A stretch of DNA of 64,000 bases from Cohnella sp. GbtcB17 (GTDB lineage: Bacteria > Bacillota > Bacilli > Paenibacillales > Paenibacillaceae). Where the stretch lies: positions 104,083 through 168,082 of the forward strand of contig NZ_JAGXJW010000006.1 in the NCBI RefSeq assembly GCF_019091135.1, read 5' to 3'. Both the position numbers and the translations under genes were made by a program. Positions 7,605-16,933 of the stretch are shown piece by piece. The stretch's first letter is position 1. Each line of letters starts with the position of its first letter. Below the pieces are notes generated by a model. It had not been told where the DNA came from. It saw nothing but the letters and a program-made list of their open reading frames with translations, and ran no database searches.

Positions 7605-8768
7605 TCACTTTTTCAGCATATGGAACACTTGCTCGACGTCCTTGTCGCCGCGGCCGGACAGGTTGACGATAAGGATGTTGTCCCGCGTCAGCGTCGGCGC
7701 CAGCTTCTTGGCGTGGGCGACCGCGTGCGCGCTCTCCAGCGCCGGCACGATGCCCTCGGTGCGCGACAGCTCCTGGAACGCCGCCAGCACTTCGTCGTTG
7801 GTGACCGTCACATACTCTGCGCGGCCGGACACCTTCAGGTGGCTGTGTTCCGGTCCGATGCCCGGATAGTCGAGTCCGGCGGCGATCGAGTAGGTTTTGC
7901 GCGGCTCGCCCGCTTCGTCCAGCAGCACCAGGCATTTGAAGCCGTGGATGATGCCCGGCACGCCTTCGGTCAGCGTCGGGGCCTGGTCGGGCTCGACGCC
8001 GATGAGACGCACGCCCGGCTCGTCGATGTAGTGCGCGAACGCGCCGATCGCGTTGCTGCCGCCGCCTGCGCAGGCGATGACGGCGTCGGGCAGCCGGCCT
8101 TCCTTCTCCAGGATCTGCCGTTTGGACTCCTCGCTGATGATCGCCTGGAAGTGCTTGACCATCGTCGGAAACGGATGCGGCCCGACGGCCGAGCCCAGCA
8201 GGTAGAACGTATTCTTATAGTTTTGCACCAGATCGCCCAGCGCCTCGTCGACCGCGTCCTTCAGCCGGCCCTGCCCCTTGTCGACAGGGATAACCTTCGC
8301 GCCAAGCAGCTCCATGCGGAATACGTTCAGCGCCTGCCGCCTCGTATCCTCGGCGCCCATGTAGATGACGCAGTCCATATTGAACATGGCGCAGGCCGTC
8401 GCCGTCGCGACGCCATGCTGTCCGGCGCCCGTCTCCGCGATGATGCGCTTCGCGCCCATCCGCTTGGCGAGCAGAATCTGGCCGATCGCATTGTTGATCT
8501 TGTGCGCGCCCGTATGGTTCAGATCCTCGCGCTTGAGATAGATCTTGGCGCCGCCCCAGGCATCGGTCAGACGCTCCGCATAGGTCAGCGGGCTCTCGCG
8601 GCCGACATACTCCCGCAGGTAATAGCGCAGCTCCTCTTTAAATTCGGGATCGTCCCTGAACTTGTAAAATTGCTCGCTAAGATAGCTTAGCACTTCCTGC
8701 AATTCCGGCGGCACAAAGCTGCCCCCGAACTCCCCGAAGTATCCTTCCTGCAGCGTCTCCTGGCTCAT
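7605..8768 (-). CDS. trpB: Tryptophan synthase beta chain, stand-alone
   Basis: A 387-residue PLP enzyme that joins indole and L-serine to give tryptophan. The start ([20 protein letters not shown]) and the PLP lysine in [10 protein letters not shown] (K90) are classical. So are the phosphate-binding glycine loop [10 protein letters not shown], the [12 protein letters not shown] segment and the C-terminal LSGRGDKD. No trpA, trpC or other trp gene adjoins it, so this is an orphan copy. It could be a second TrpB working on free indole, or the only copy displaced from the operon. The start has GGAGG seven bases upstream. Confidence 0.95.
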   Translation of the reverse strand: MSQETLQEGYFGEFGGSFVPPELQEVLSYLSEQFYKFRDDPEFKEELRYYLREYVGRESPLTYAERLTDAWGGAKIYLKREDLNHTGAHKINNAIGQILLAKRMGAKRIIAETGAGQHGVATATACAMFNMDCVIYMGAEDTRRQALNVFRMELLGAKVIPVDKGQGRLKDAVDEALGDLVQNYKNTFYLLGSAVGPHPFPTMVKHFQAIISEESKRQILEKEGRLPDAVIACAGGGSNAIGAFAHYIDEPGVRLIGVEPDQAPTLTEGVPGIIHGFKCLVLLDEAGEPRKTYSIAAGLDYPGIGPEHSHLKVSGRAEYVTVTNDEVLAAFQELSRTEGIVPALESAHAVAHAKKLAPTLTRDNILIVNLSGRGDKDVEQVFHMLKK

Positions 8769-8922
8769 GCAAGCGCCTCCACATGTAAGATTGCGATTTC
8801 TCGCGTTACTGCTTCCAGCGTATCACAGAAAGGCTGCGGACAGTAGTCTCAACATGACCGTTTTCGGCGCGGTTCGAGCATGCGGGCGCGAATGGCGGCC
8901 GGGTTTTCAAAGCGGCTATGCG

Positions 8923-9909
8923 TTATAATTCGGCCTCCGCGTGCGTGACGCGATTGCGCCCGCCGGCTTTGGAGGCGTAGAGCGCCTGGTCGGCCCGATT
9001 CACCAACGACTCGTCGGTATCGCTCGGAGAGACCGTCGCCGCGCCGACGCTGATCGTGATGCGGAGCCCCTCCCAGGAGGCGGCCTCTACGCCGGCGCGA
9101 TACCGTTCGGCGGCTTCCAGGGCGCTTGCGCGGTCCGCGCCGGGCATAAGCACGACAAATTCTTCGCCGCCGAACCGGGCTGCGATGTCGGCCGAGCCCG
9201 ATGCCGTGCGCAGGAGCGCAGCGAGGCTTGCGAGCACCAGATCGCCGACGGGATGTCCGTAGGTATCGTTGATCCTTTTAAAATGATCGATATCCAGGAT
9301 GAGCAGCGAAAAGGGCTGCCCGGTCCGCGCGTTGTCTTCCAGCAGCGCAGCGAGGCTGTCCTTGAAAAAGCGGCGGTTGCGAAGACCCGTAAGCGGGTCC
9401 GTCGTGGCCAGCGCTTCCCACTGCGCGTTAAGCCGGAGCAACTCCTGCTGCTTGGCTTCGTATTCGGCGTGAAGCTGCTCCAGCCGCATGTTCGCCTCGT
9501 GCGTAGCCTGGTATAGCGCTTCAAGCTGCGTTTTTGTCCGCAAAATGTCTTTTTCATGCTCGATACGCTTGTTCATCTCCAAGGCGACGCAATCGATGAA
9601 GAGCTCGCCTCCGCGCTCCTGCCGAACGCCGTTCATCAGAACGGGGAGGTCCCGCCCGTCCTTCGTCCGCAGGGCGAGATACATCTCTTTGACATGTCCG
9701 TATAGCTGTATGTATGGATAGAAATAGGTATGGAAAAAAAGCCGGTTGGCAACCGACAGGATCGATTCGACGTGCCGATTCGCCAACTCCAGGCTGTCGT
9801 ATCCGAGCATATGGAGCATCGTCCGATTGACCGACCGGAGAAGCAAACCTTCGGCGGTAATCGAGAAGTAGCCGCAAGGGGCGTCGTTTAGCTGTGCGTC
9901 CAGTTCCAT
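8923..9909 (-). CDS. PAS-GGDEF diguanylate cyclase, partner of RsbQ-like hydrolase
   Basis: A 328-residue protein. The N-terminal PAS domain (about 1-115, DAPCGYFSITAEGLLLRSVN onward) is followed by a coiled coil (about 118-165) and a GGDEF domain (about 168-328). The active motif is RFGGEEF, so it should make cyclic di-GMP from two GTP. The product-inhibition RxxD site is absent: the aspartate is there but Gly (GSAD) stands where Arg is expected. It lies 21 bases downstream of an RsbQ-type hydrolase gene on the same strand, matching known hydrolase-PAS sensing pairs. It is soluble, with no membrane segments. Confidence 0.93.
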   Translation of the reverse strand: MELDAQLNDAPCGYFSITAEGLLLRSVNRTMLHMLGYDSLELANRHVESILSVANRLFFHTYFYPYIQLYGHVKEMYLALRTKDGRDLPVLMNGVRQERGGELFIDCVALEMNKRIEHEKDILRTKTQLEALYQATHEANMRLEQLHAEYEAKQQELLRLNAQWEALATTDPLTGLRNRRFFKDSLAALLEDNARTGQPFSLLILDIDHFKRINDTYGHPVGDLVLASLAALLRTASGSADIAARFGGEEFVVLMPGADRASALEAAERYRAGVEAASWEGLRITISVGAATVSPSDTDESLVNRADQALYASKAGGRNRVTHAEAEL

Positions 9910-9930
9910 TTGACTGCCTTTCTCCGCGGC

Positions 9931-10737
9931 CTAGGCGTCGGTCAAGTATTGCCGGATGAGTGATGTCGTTTCTTCCGGATGGCTGAGATGCGGGTAGTGG
10001 CCTTTGGCGTTCATCGTCCGAAGCGTGCTGTTCCTCAGGTGCGCATGCAAATAATTGCCGACCTCGATCGGCGCGATGCTGTCTTCGGCGCACTGCAGGA
10101 TCAGGGCCGGCACAGGCGCGCGGTCGAGCTCTTGGCGGCAGTCGGACAGGAACGTGACCTCCGCGAATTGCCTGGCGATATGCGGGTCCCTGGAGCAGAA
10201 GCTCTGCTCGAGCTCCTCGGTCAGCTCGCCGCGATCGGGGTCTTGCATCGCGATCGGCGCCATATAACTGGCCCAGCCGATGAAGTTCATCTCCATCATG
10301 TCGAGCAAAGCCTGAATCTCACCCGCGTCGAAGCCGCCGAAGTAATCGGGCGCATCGTTGACATAACGCGGAGAGGCGCCGATCATCACGATCCGGTCGA
10401 ATCGGCTCCCGTCGCGAATCGACGCGAGCAAGCCAATCATTCCGCTGACAGAATGCCCGACGAATATCGCGTCCCGCAGCTGCAGCGCGTCCAGAATCTC
10501 GTTCACGTCCTGGGCATACCCGCGCAGATCGCCGTACTTGCTTGCATCGTAATATTGTAGCTGCGACCGGCCGGAGCCGACGTGATCGAATAATACGACG
10601 CGGTAATCCGCTTCGAAGCCGGGCACGATGTAGCGCCACATGTCCTGATCGCAGCCGAAGCCGTGCGCGAACACGATCGTCCGCTCCCCTTTACCCAGCA
10701 CTTTTACGTTGTTCCTTGCGAAAATATCGATCGTCAT
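9931..10737 (-). CDS. rsbQ: RsbQ-like alpha/beta hydrolase
   Basis: A 268-residue alpha/beta hydrolase of the RsbQ type. The oxyanion region FAHGFGCDQDMW, nucleophile elbow GHSVSG (S96), acid D219 (CAEDS) and H247 (KGHYPH) fall at the same positions as the catalytic triad of B. subtilis RsbQ. In B. subtilis RsbQ supplies a small-molecule signal to the PAS domain of the phosphatase RsbP in the energy-stress branch of the sigma-B pathway. Here the next gene carries PAS plus GGDEF instead, so the pair probably feeds cyclic di-GMP. A TATAAT box at 10756-10761 and GGAGAGGG precede the start. Confidence 0.9.
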   Translation of the reverse strand: MTIDIFARNNVKVLGKGERTIVFAHGFGCDQDMWRYIVPGFEADYRVVLFDHVGSGRSQLQYYDASKYGDLRGYAQDVNEILDALQLRDAIFVGHSVSGMIGLLASIRDGSRFDRIVMIGASPRYVNDAPDYFGGFDAGEIQALLDMMEMNFIGWASYMAPIAMQDPDRGELTEELEQSFCSRDPHIARQFAEVTFLSDCRQELDRAPVPALILQCAEDSIAPIEVGNYLHAHLRNSTLRTMNAKGHYPHLSHPEETTSLIRQYLTDA

Positions 10738-10942
10738 CGGCGTACCCTCTCCATAGCGATACTATTATAGACAAAATTCGATTTTATTCGATACATTGGA
10801 TTGTTGTTTATTATAGCGGACAGAAGACGAGAGCGCGACAATCGTTTAGTTATTTGGCCGTACGCAGCGCAAATAGGGCCGGAAGGGCTACCTGTGCGGC
10901 GCCCTGGCGACCCGAAGTTATGGGCGGCGGCGATCGCCTTCG

Positions 10943-11161
10943 CTAGAACAGCTTTTTAAACGAGCCGATGAGGTCTCCCGCCTTATCCGCAGTCAGTTTG
11001 GCGCGGACGCCGGCAATCATCGCGTTGACCTGGTCGTCCGGCAGATTGACGCCGACGATCGTCTCGATCGCGGCGGCAGGATTGTGCTTGAACTTCTCCG
11101 CGATGCCCTTGTCGTTCTTGATCCTGGCGACGATGTCCTCGACTTTTTGCTTGATATCCAT
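10943..11161 (-). CDS. Small conserved protein, possibly Nif11/NHLP-like helical domain
   Basis: A 72-residue, mostly helical, charged protein. The middle (FKHNPAAAIETIVGVNLPDD) recalls the Nif11/NHLP-type fold that precedes many peptide natural products, and it ends DLIGSFKKLF. No processing protease, maturase or transporter gene is next to it, so a precursor-peptide role is not supported by context. GAGGAGGAGA before the ATG at 11161 is a strong ribosome binding site. I see the fold resemblance only by motif and cannot name a function. Confidence 0.6.
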   Translation of the reverse strand: MDIKQKVEDIVARIKNDKGIAEKFKHNPAAAIETIVGVNLPDDQVNAMIAGVRAKLTADKAGDLIGSFKKLF

Positions 11162-11366
11162 CGTATATTCTCCTCCTCATCCATTTGTACGTTGCCTATA
11201 CACTTCTCTATCTAAACCGAATGCGGCGGCATTAAGCACGCGAACCAAATTTGTAGTTAAATTTGCCTATTATAGTGGCGATAATTTCGACAAAATCCGA
11301 TAATATGAATACACAACCACGAAGAAACGAAGAAACGAATCGCAGCAGCGATAAGGAGTTACGAAT

Positions 11367-13031
11367 ATGAAGTTCAAGCTCGCCCCGAGGTTTGCCGTCT
11401 CGCTGTCTCTGGTCATTGCGCTCGTCGTTCTGCCGGCGTGCGAAGGGCGATCCGGCAAAGGGGGCGAAGGCCCGGCGCAGGCTTCGCTGGCCGTCGAAGC
11501 CGCCTGGGACGCGGACGCGGCCAAAACGGTGAACGTCGGCGTCACGTATGCGCCGAGCGACATCAACCCGCTCTCGCCTGCCGGCCCCGTGTCGGCTTAT
11601 GTCGCAGGCTTGCTTTTTCCCCCGCTGGTGGAGATCGATGCCGACCTGCAATACAAGCCGATGCTCGCCGATTCGATTGAGACGGCGGACAACCGAACGT
11701 TCAAGATCAGACTGAACGAGGCGGCGAAGTGGACCGACGGCGCGTCCGTCACGGCGGACGACGTTATTTTTACCCTGAAGCTGATGGCGAACGCGATGGT
11801 GGCGTCCAACTATGCGTATTTGTTTGCGATTGTGGAGGGACTCGGCCCTTCGGGCTTCCTGCCTGACGGGGAGTCGGACATATCGGGCGTGCGCAAAATC
11901 GACGCGCATACGGTGGAGATGAGGACGAAAGTGGCGACGACGCTCCCGGTATTCGAGGATACGGTCGGCCGCAATCTTCGGACGCTGCCGCGCAGCGCGT
12001 TCAAGGGCGTCGCGCCCGAAGACATCGACAAGAGCGGCTTCATGCGCACGCCGAATGTGACGTCGGGGCCTTTCAAGCTCGAGCGGTACGAGCCGGACCG
12101 GTTCGTGGGACTGATCGCGAATAAGGACTACTTCAAAGGAGCGCCGAGGCTGGAGCGGCTCAACTTCAAGGTGCTGCCCGGATCTGCGCTGGCGGACGCC
12201 CTGGAGCGCGGCGAGATCGATATGAATATCCCTTCGGCCGGCGTTATTCCGGTTAAAGACTATGCGCGGATCGAAAGGCTGCCGAACGTCTCGACGGTGG
12301 GCGGTCAGCCGCTGACCACGCTATATATGTATGTGAACGAAAAAGCCGTGCCCGACCGCAAACAACGCAAAGCCATCTCGCATGCGATCGACCGCCGGAA
12401 GCTCGTCGACAAGCTGCTGGGGGGCGCGGGCGAGATCGTGGACGGCTACTTCAGCAGCGTCAGCCCGTATCGCAGCGCGTATGCGAAGCCGGCGGCCTAC
12501 AATCCGGCGCGGGCGAGGCTGCTGCTCAAGGAAGCGGGCTGGGACGGGCGGAAGGCGCTGGCACTGTCCGTGCCGTCAGGCGACGACGCGATTCGGGAAG
12601 CGGCTTACAGCGTGGCGGACAGCCTAGGCAAAATCGGCATCCAGGTCAGCGTAGAGATCGTCGGGCGGGCAGATCTGACGGACAAGCTCCTGAAGCAGGA
12701 CTTCGACCTGAGCCTACTGCCCTTGACGATGACGCCGGTCAATCCGTTGCCGGATCTCGCTTACCTCCTCGGCGCGGGCAATCCGAACGGCTACAAGAAC
12801 GAACGGGTGAACGAGCTGCTGGAGGCGATCGGCGCCGAGGTCGACGAGACGAAGATCAAGGCGTTGTACGGCGAGCTTCAGGCCATCCTCGCGGAGGACG
12901 TGCCGATGCCTGCGCTTTATGCCGCCAAGGCGCTCGGCGCCGTGAACGAGCGTGTCATCGGCGCGACGCCGAAGGACCTCGGGATGTTCATCAATGTGCA
13001 GGATTGGACCGTGCGCGGGGATGAAGCCTGA
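11367..13031 (+). CDS. Peptide/solute ABC transporter substrate-binding lipoprotein (OppA/DppA-like)
   Basis: A 554-residue family 5 extracellular binding protein. The N-terminus is a lipoprotein signal (basic start, hydrophobic core, LPAC lipobox with Cys near residue 28). Family hallmarks follow: TVNVGVTYAPSDINPLSP, AAKWTDGASVTADDVIFTLK, and the C-terminal AISHAIDRRKLVDKLLGGAG and ARLLLKEAGW. Family members capture oligopeptides, nickel or other solutes outside the cell. No permease or ATPase gene is adjacent, so it either works with a transporter elsewhere or has a sensing role. AAGGAG precedes the ATG at 11367. Confidence 0.92.
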   Translation: MKFKLAPRFAVSLSLVIALVVLPACEGRSGKGGEGPAQASLAVEAAWDADAAKTVNVGVTYAPSDINPLSPAGPVSAYVAGLLFPPLVEIDADLQYKPMLADSIETADNRTFKIRLNEAAKWTDGASVTADDVIFTLKLMANAMVASNYAYLFAIVEGLGPSGFLPDGESDISGVRKIDAHTVEMRTKVATTLPVFEDTVGRNLRTLPRSAFKGVAPEDIDKSGFMRTPNVTSGPFKLERYEPDRFVGLIANKDYFKGAPRLERLNFKVLPGSALADALERGEIDMNIPSAGVIPVKDYARIERLPNVSTVGGQPLTTLYMYVNEKAVPDRKQRKAISHAIDRRKLVDKLLGGAGEIVDGYFSSVSPYRSAYAKPAAYNPARARLLLKEAGWDGRKALALSVPSGDDAIREAAYSVADSLGKIGIQVSVEIVGRADLTDKLLKQDFDLSLLPLTMTPVNPLPDLAYLLGAGNPNGYKNERVNELLEAIGAEVDETKIKALYGELQAILAEDVPMPALYAAKALGAVNERVIGATPKDLGMFINVQDWTVRGDEA

Positions 13032-13099
13032 ACGCCCAAGTTAGGCGTGAGCCAGGCGACGCGTGAGCGAAGCGGCGATGCGAGCAGGCTTGCCTGCCG

Positions 13100-14443
13100 C
13101 TAGCTCCGCCGCATTCGCGCGATCTCTCCGAAGAGGGCGGCGATGCCTTCGTCGATTCGATCGTCCGCGATCTGCGAGATGCTGAGCTGCAGCAGCGATC
13201 GCTTCGGAAACGAAGGCAGGAAGCAGGCATTCGCGTCCCGCAGTTCGATTTTCTTTTTGGCGAGGCGATCGATCAGCGTCTTGGATCTTAGCGTCGGCGG
13301 AAGCTCGATATGCGTATGCATGCCGGCGTCCAGCCGAAGATGGCGTACGTCCGGCGTGGCATTGTACGCGTCGAGCGCCCGGACCAGCCGCAGCATGCGA
13401 TGGCGGTACGTATCCGAGATCCTGCGCTTGCGACGCTCGAACATGCCGCTCTGAATATAGATCTCGAGCGCCGCTTGCGACAGCATCGAGCTGTCGATGT
13501 CGGTGAAGCGCTTGTACCTGCTGAAGACATCCTGCAAGTCTGGCGGCAGCACCGCGACGCCGACACGGAGGCCGGGGAACACGATTTTCGAATAGCTCTT
13601 CAAATAGACCACGTGCGACGCGCCGTAAGCGTGGATCGGATCGGCTTTCGGATCGGTCTCGAGATCGGCGAGGAAGTCGTCCTCCACGACGATGACGTCG
13701 TACCGCTTGGCCAAGGCTGCTATCGCTTTTTTCGTCTCGGTTCCGTAGGAGGCGCCGAGCGGATTTTGGAACCGCGGGATCGTATAGAAAAACTTGATGT
13801 CGCCGGCGCGGAACAGCGCCTCCAGCTCGTCGAGGTCGATACCCCGCGCCGTTCTCGCGATCCCTTGGACGGGAGCGCCGAAGAGCGCGAGCATCTCCAG
13901 CAAGATCGTGTACGTCGGCTGCTCTACCAGCACCGTCCGCCCGCCCGAAGGAAACGGCATATGCGTCAGAATCGACAGCGCCTGCTGTACGCCGGACGTT
14001 ACCGTGATTCGCTCCGGCTGAGCGAATACCTGGTAGGCGGCCAGGTGCTTGCTCAGTACTTGGAGCAAGGAAGGCAGCCCCTGCGGCGTGCCATAAGTGA
14101 ACAGATGATTGCGATACCGATCGATCGCCTTGTTGATGCAATGCTGGAAGTCGAGGTAAGGGAACACCTCGGGATCCGGCGCGACGGACGCGAAGTTCCA
14201 GCCTGCGTTCGCCGAGGCGGAAGTCTCCGTTTGCTTCTGCGTCACGGCGTAATAACCGCTTTGGGGGACGGAATAGAGTCTGTGCCGTTTTTCAAGTTCG
14301 GCATAGGCGCGAAGAACGGTGCTTTTGCTGCAACCGTAGAATTCGGACGCTTCGCGGACGGACGGCAGCTTCTGTCCGCCTCGGATGCGTCCGTCTTCGA
14401 TCTTGCGTTCGATATCATGGATAAGCGCCTCGTATCTCATCAT
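13100..14443 (-). CDS. MocR/PdxR-type GntR regulator with aminotransferase domain
   Basis: A 447-residue regulator from the preferred start. The frame continues upstream to 14596, but GAGGAGTG lies eight bases before ATG at 14443 and the protein then starts at the winged-helix domain (MMRYEALIHDIERKI). Residues 1-70 are a GntR wHTH (GGQKLPSVREASEFYGCSKS). The rest is a fold type I aminotransferase domain with VTSGVQQALSILTHM, VEDDFLADLE, and the PLP-lysine region YLKSYSKIVFPGLRVG. MocR proteins bind PLP and act as regulators rather than enzymes. It is divergent from an EamA exporter, its likely target. Confidence 0.93.
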   Translation of the reverse strand: MMRYEALIHDIERKIEDGRIRGGQKLPSVREASEFYGCSKSTVLRAYAELEKRHRLYSVPQSGYYAVTQKQTETSASANAGWNFASVAPDPEVFPYLDFQHCINKAIDRYRNHLFTYGTPQGLPSLLQVLSKHLAAYQVFAQPERITVTSGVQQALSILTHMPFPSGGRTVLVEQPTYTILLEMLALFGAPVQGIARTARGIDLDELEALFRAGDIKFFYTIPRFQNPLGASYGTETKKAIAALAKRYDVIVVEDDFLADLETDPKADPIHAYGASHVVYLKSYSKIVFPGLRVGVAVLPPDLQDVFSRYKRFTDIDSSMLSQAALEIYIQSGMFERRKRRISDTYRHRMLRLVRALDAYNATPDVRHLRLDAGMHTHIELPPTLRSKTLIDRLAKKKIELRDANACFLPSFPKRSLLQLSISQIADDRIDEGIAALFGEIARMRRS

Positions 14444-14467
14444 GCTGGATTCACTCCTCGGCAGCTG

Positions 14468-14483
14468 ACTGTACCGGTACAGT
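14468..14483. promoter_or_regulatory. Perfect palindrome in the MocR/EamA intergenic region
   Basis: ACTGTACCGGTACAGT is a perfect 16-bp palindrome between the divergent MocR and EamA genes. It lies 25 bases from the MocR start and 95 from the exporter start. It is the best operator candidate for the MocR regulator, but binding is inferred. Confidence 0.55.
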
Positions 14484-14577
14484 TCGTCGATGTAAAGATG
14501 GCGGGGGCGAGGCCGGTGCTTTATGCTGAGAGCATGAAGCCGGCCGGCTCCGCATTCGAGCAAGAGGAGGAAAAGGC

Positions 14578-15657
14578 ATGACCGACTTGCCCGCAACCGC
14601 CAAAAGCAACGCCGCCATCTATGCGTTGGCTATATTATACGCGATCGTCATCGGGTTTTCCTTTATGTTCACGAAGCTTGCCTTGGGTCACGCCGACCCC
14701 TTCGACATGCTCGCCTACCGCTTCGCCCTGTCGTTCGCGGCGCTCGCGATTCCGGTCCGTGCCGGCTGGATTCGCATGCCGCCCAAGCAGAAGGGGCGCC
14801 CGCGCTTGCCGCTGCTGCTCGTCAGCCTGGTGTATCCGACCGCTTTCTTCGGCCTTCAGTCGGTCGGACTCGACGCCGCGACGACCTCCGGCGCAGGCAT
14901 CTTCTCGGCCACCTCGCCTATCTTTGCGCTGCTGCTCGGCGCGCTGCTGCTGAAGGAGCAGGCGAGCAAGCTGCAGCTCCTGTCCGTCCTCGTGTCCGCG
15001 TTCGGCCTCGTCTTCATGACGGGCATCTCGCCGGACGCGCTGCGGGGGACGAGCGCCGTCGGGGGCGGCCTGATCCTGCTGTCGGCAGTCGCCCTCGCGC
15101 TGTATGGCGTGCTGGCCCGCGGCTTGCGTCATTCGTACTCCGCAGTCGAACTGAGCTACGCCATGATGCGGACCGGCTGCTGGTTTTTCGTCGGGCTCGC
15201 GCTCGTGCGCCACTTGGCGCAAGGCACGATGTCCGCGCTGCTCGCGCCGGCATCCGAGCCGGGATTTTGGCTGCCGCTGCTCTACATTGCGATCATGTCG
15301 TCGCTCGTCTCGTCGTGGCTGTCCAACTTCGCGCTCGCGCGCATCGAAGCGTTCAAGGTCAGCCTGTTCGTCAACCTGGGCAACCTTGTCTCCATCTCCT
15401 CCGGCGTTCTGATCATGGGCGACCATTGGAGCGGCGCGCAGACGATCGGCACGATCTGCATGCTGACGGGGGTGATCGGAGCGAACTATCGAGGGGGGCT
15501 ACGCGGCGCAGCCGGCAGCAGGGGAACCGGGGCAGACTCGGCGGAAGTGGAAACTGAGGCGGAGAAAGTCCCGGGCAGAAACAACGGCGTCGCCGCGAGC
15601 GCCGAACCATCGCCGGAAGTCCCGGATAGGAACAAAAGCGCGGTCTCGTCCGCCTAA
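14578..15657 (+). CDS. EamA/DMT-family exporter with repeat-derived C-terminal tail
   Basis: A 359-residue drug/metabolite transporter with ten hydrophobic segments and two EamA repeats (ILYAIVIGFSFMFTKLAL start; second half from about residue 155). Family members export amino acids, nucleosides or other metabolites. The last roughly 50 residues (from GGLRGAAGSRGTG) are hydrophilic and low in complexity, and are partly encoded by the 51-bp tandem array that follows. The array has therefore grown into the 3' end of the gene. AGAGGAGG precedes the ATG at 14578. It is divergent from the MocR gene, a common regulator-exporter pairing. Confidence 0.9.
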   Translation: MTDLPATAKSNAAIYALAILYAIVIGFSFMFTKLALGHADPFDMLAYRFALSFAALAIPVRAGWIRMPPKQKGRPRLPLLLVSLVYPTAFFGLQSVGLDAATTSGAGIFSATSPIFALLLGALLLKEQASKLQLLSVLVSAFGLVFMTGISPDALRGTSAVGGGLILLSAVALALYGVLARGLRHSYSAVELSYAMMRTGCWFFVGLALVRHLAQGTMSALLAPASEPGFWLPLLYIAIMSSLVSSWLSNFALARIEAFKVSLFVNLGNLVSISSGVLIMGDHWSGAQTIGTICMLTGVIGANYRGGLRGAAGSRGTGADSAEVETEAEKVPGRNNGVAASAEPSPEVPDRNKSAVSSA

Positions 15658-15990
15658 CCGTCGCCGGAAGTTCTGGATGGAAACAAAAGCGCGGTCTCGT
15701 CCGCCTAACCATCGCCGGAAGTCCCGGATAGGAACAAAAGCGCGGTCTCGTCCGCCTAACCGTCCCCGGAAGTTCTGGATGGAAACAAAAGCGCAGTCTC
15801 GTCCGCCTAACCGTCCCCGGAAGTCACGGATAGGAATAACCTCTTCGTCCCACCCGTCGCGCGGTCTCCGAAGGTCCCGGGTAGAAGCAGCGGTGTCGCC
15901 TCGAGGGTCGAACCATCGCCGGAAGTCCCGCATGGAAACAAAGCGCGGTCTTACGCGCTCCCAACTGGTCGCCCCGGTCCCGGATGTAAA
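15607..15990. repeat. 51-bp tandem repeat array (family 2)
   Basis: Units beginning CC(A/G)TC(G/C)CCGGAAGT start at 15607, 15658, 15709, 15760 and 15811, an exact 51-bp period. Odd and even copies alternate between GTCCCGGATAGGAACAAAAG and GTTCTGGATGGAAACAAAAG. Degenerate copies continue to about 15990, and a degenerate one precedes near 15565. The first unit lies inside the EamA coding region and the rest fill the gap to the next gene. Confidence 0.9.
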
Positions 15991-16081
15991 CTAACCCGTC
16001 GTCCTGGTGGCTGGCGAGCGAGCGCATTAAACCAGGCTGCATGTCCCGCACAAATAACCTTATTTCGGAGGTCGATCGCTC

Positions 16082-16933
16082 ATGAAAATCGCAGTTGCAG
16101 GCGCCTCGGGCGCGATCGGAAAATCGCTCATCCCCTTGCTTGTCGCGGCCGGTCACGAGGTGACGGCTTTCACCCGGCAACCGACGAACGCAGCGTGGCT
16201 CGAAGGGCAGGGTGCCAGGGCAGCCGTGCTCGATATATTTGACCGCGAAGCCGTGTTCGCGGCGATTCGCGAGGCCGCGCCGGAGACGGTCGTCCACCAG
16301 CTCACCTCGCTCGGCGCGCGCGACTTCGCGTCGAATACGCGGATTCGGACGGTCGGCACCCGGCATCTGGTCGAAGCCGCGTTGGCCTCGGGCGTACGCC
16401 GGATGATCGCGCAGAGCATCTCTTGGGCGTACGCGCCCGGGGAAAGCCCTGCCTACGAGGAGGAGCCGCTCGACCTGGACGCGCCGGCGCCGCGCAGCGG
16501 AACGATCCAAGGCGTGCATGCTTTGGAGACGGCGGCCTTGGAGATGCCGGAAGCCGTCATCTTGCGGTACGGGCTGTTCTACGGCCCGGGAACCTGGTAT
16601 GCGAAGGACGGCTTCATAGCCGAAGAGGTTCGCCGCGGCGCGTTGCCTGCGACAGACGGCATATCGTCGTTCGTCCACGTCGACGATGCGGCAAGGGCCG
16701 CGCTGCTCGCGCTGGACTGGCCGTCCGGGGCTGTGAACGTCGTCGACGACCGCCCGGCGCCGGGCAGCGAGTGGCTGCCGCAGTATGCCGATCTGCTGGG
16801 CGCGCCCGCTCCGGAGCCGATGCCCGGCGCCGCCCGCGGCGAACGCGGCGCGTCCAATGCCAAGGCGAAAAGGCTCGGCTGGCAGCCGCGCTTCGCCGAT
16901 TGGCGCGACGGCTTCGCCGCGACGCTTGGCTGA
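16082..16933 (+). CDS. NAD(P)-dependent epimerase/dehydratase family protein
   Basis: A 283-residue extended short-chain dehydrogenase. The Rossmann motif GASGAIGKSL (about residues 7-16) opens the protein. VVHQLTSLGA and SISWAYAPGESPAYEEE follow in the NAD-sugar-epimerase pattern, and LRYGLFYGPGTWY and FVHVDDAARAALLAL are the later family motifs. The usual catalytic YxxxK is not clear here, so catalysis may be altered. The substrate is unknown. A GGAG site precedes the ATG at 16082. It stands alone after the repeat array. Confidence 0.85.
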   Translation: MKIAVAGASGAIGKSLIPLLVAAGHEVTAFTRQPTNAAWLEGQGARAAVLDIFDREAVFAAIREAAPETVVHQLTSLGARDFASNTRIRTVGTRHLVEAALASGVRRMIAQSISWAYAPGESPAYEEEPLDLDAPAPRSGTIQGVHALETAALEMPEAVILRYGLFYGPGTWYAKDGFIAEEVRRGALPATDGISSFVHVDDAARAALLALDWPSGAVNVVDDRPAPGSEWLPQYADLLGAPAPEPMPGAARGERGASNAKAKRLGWQPRFADWRDGFAATLG

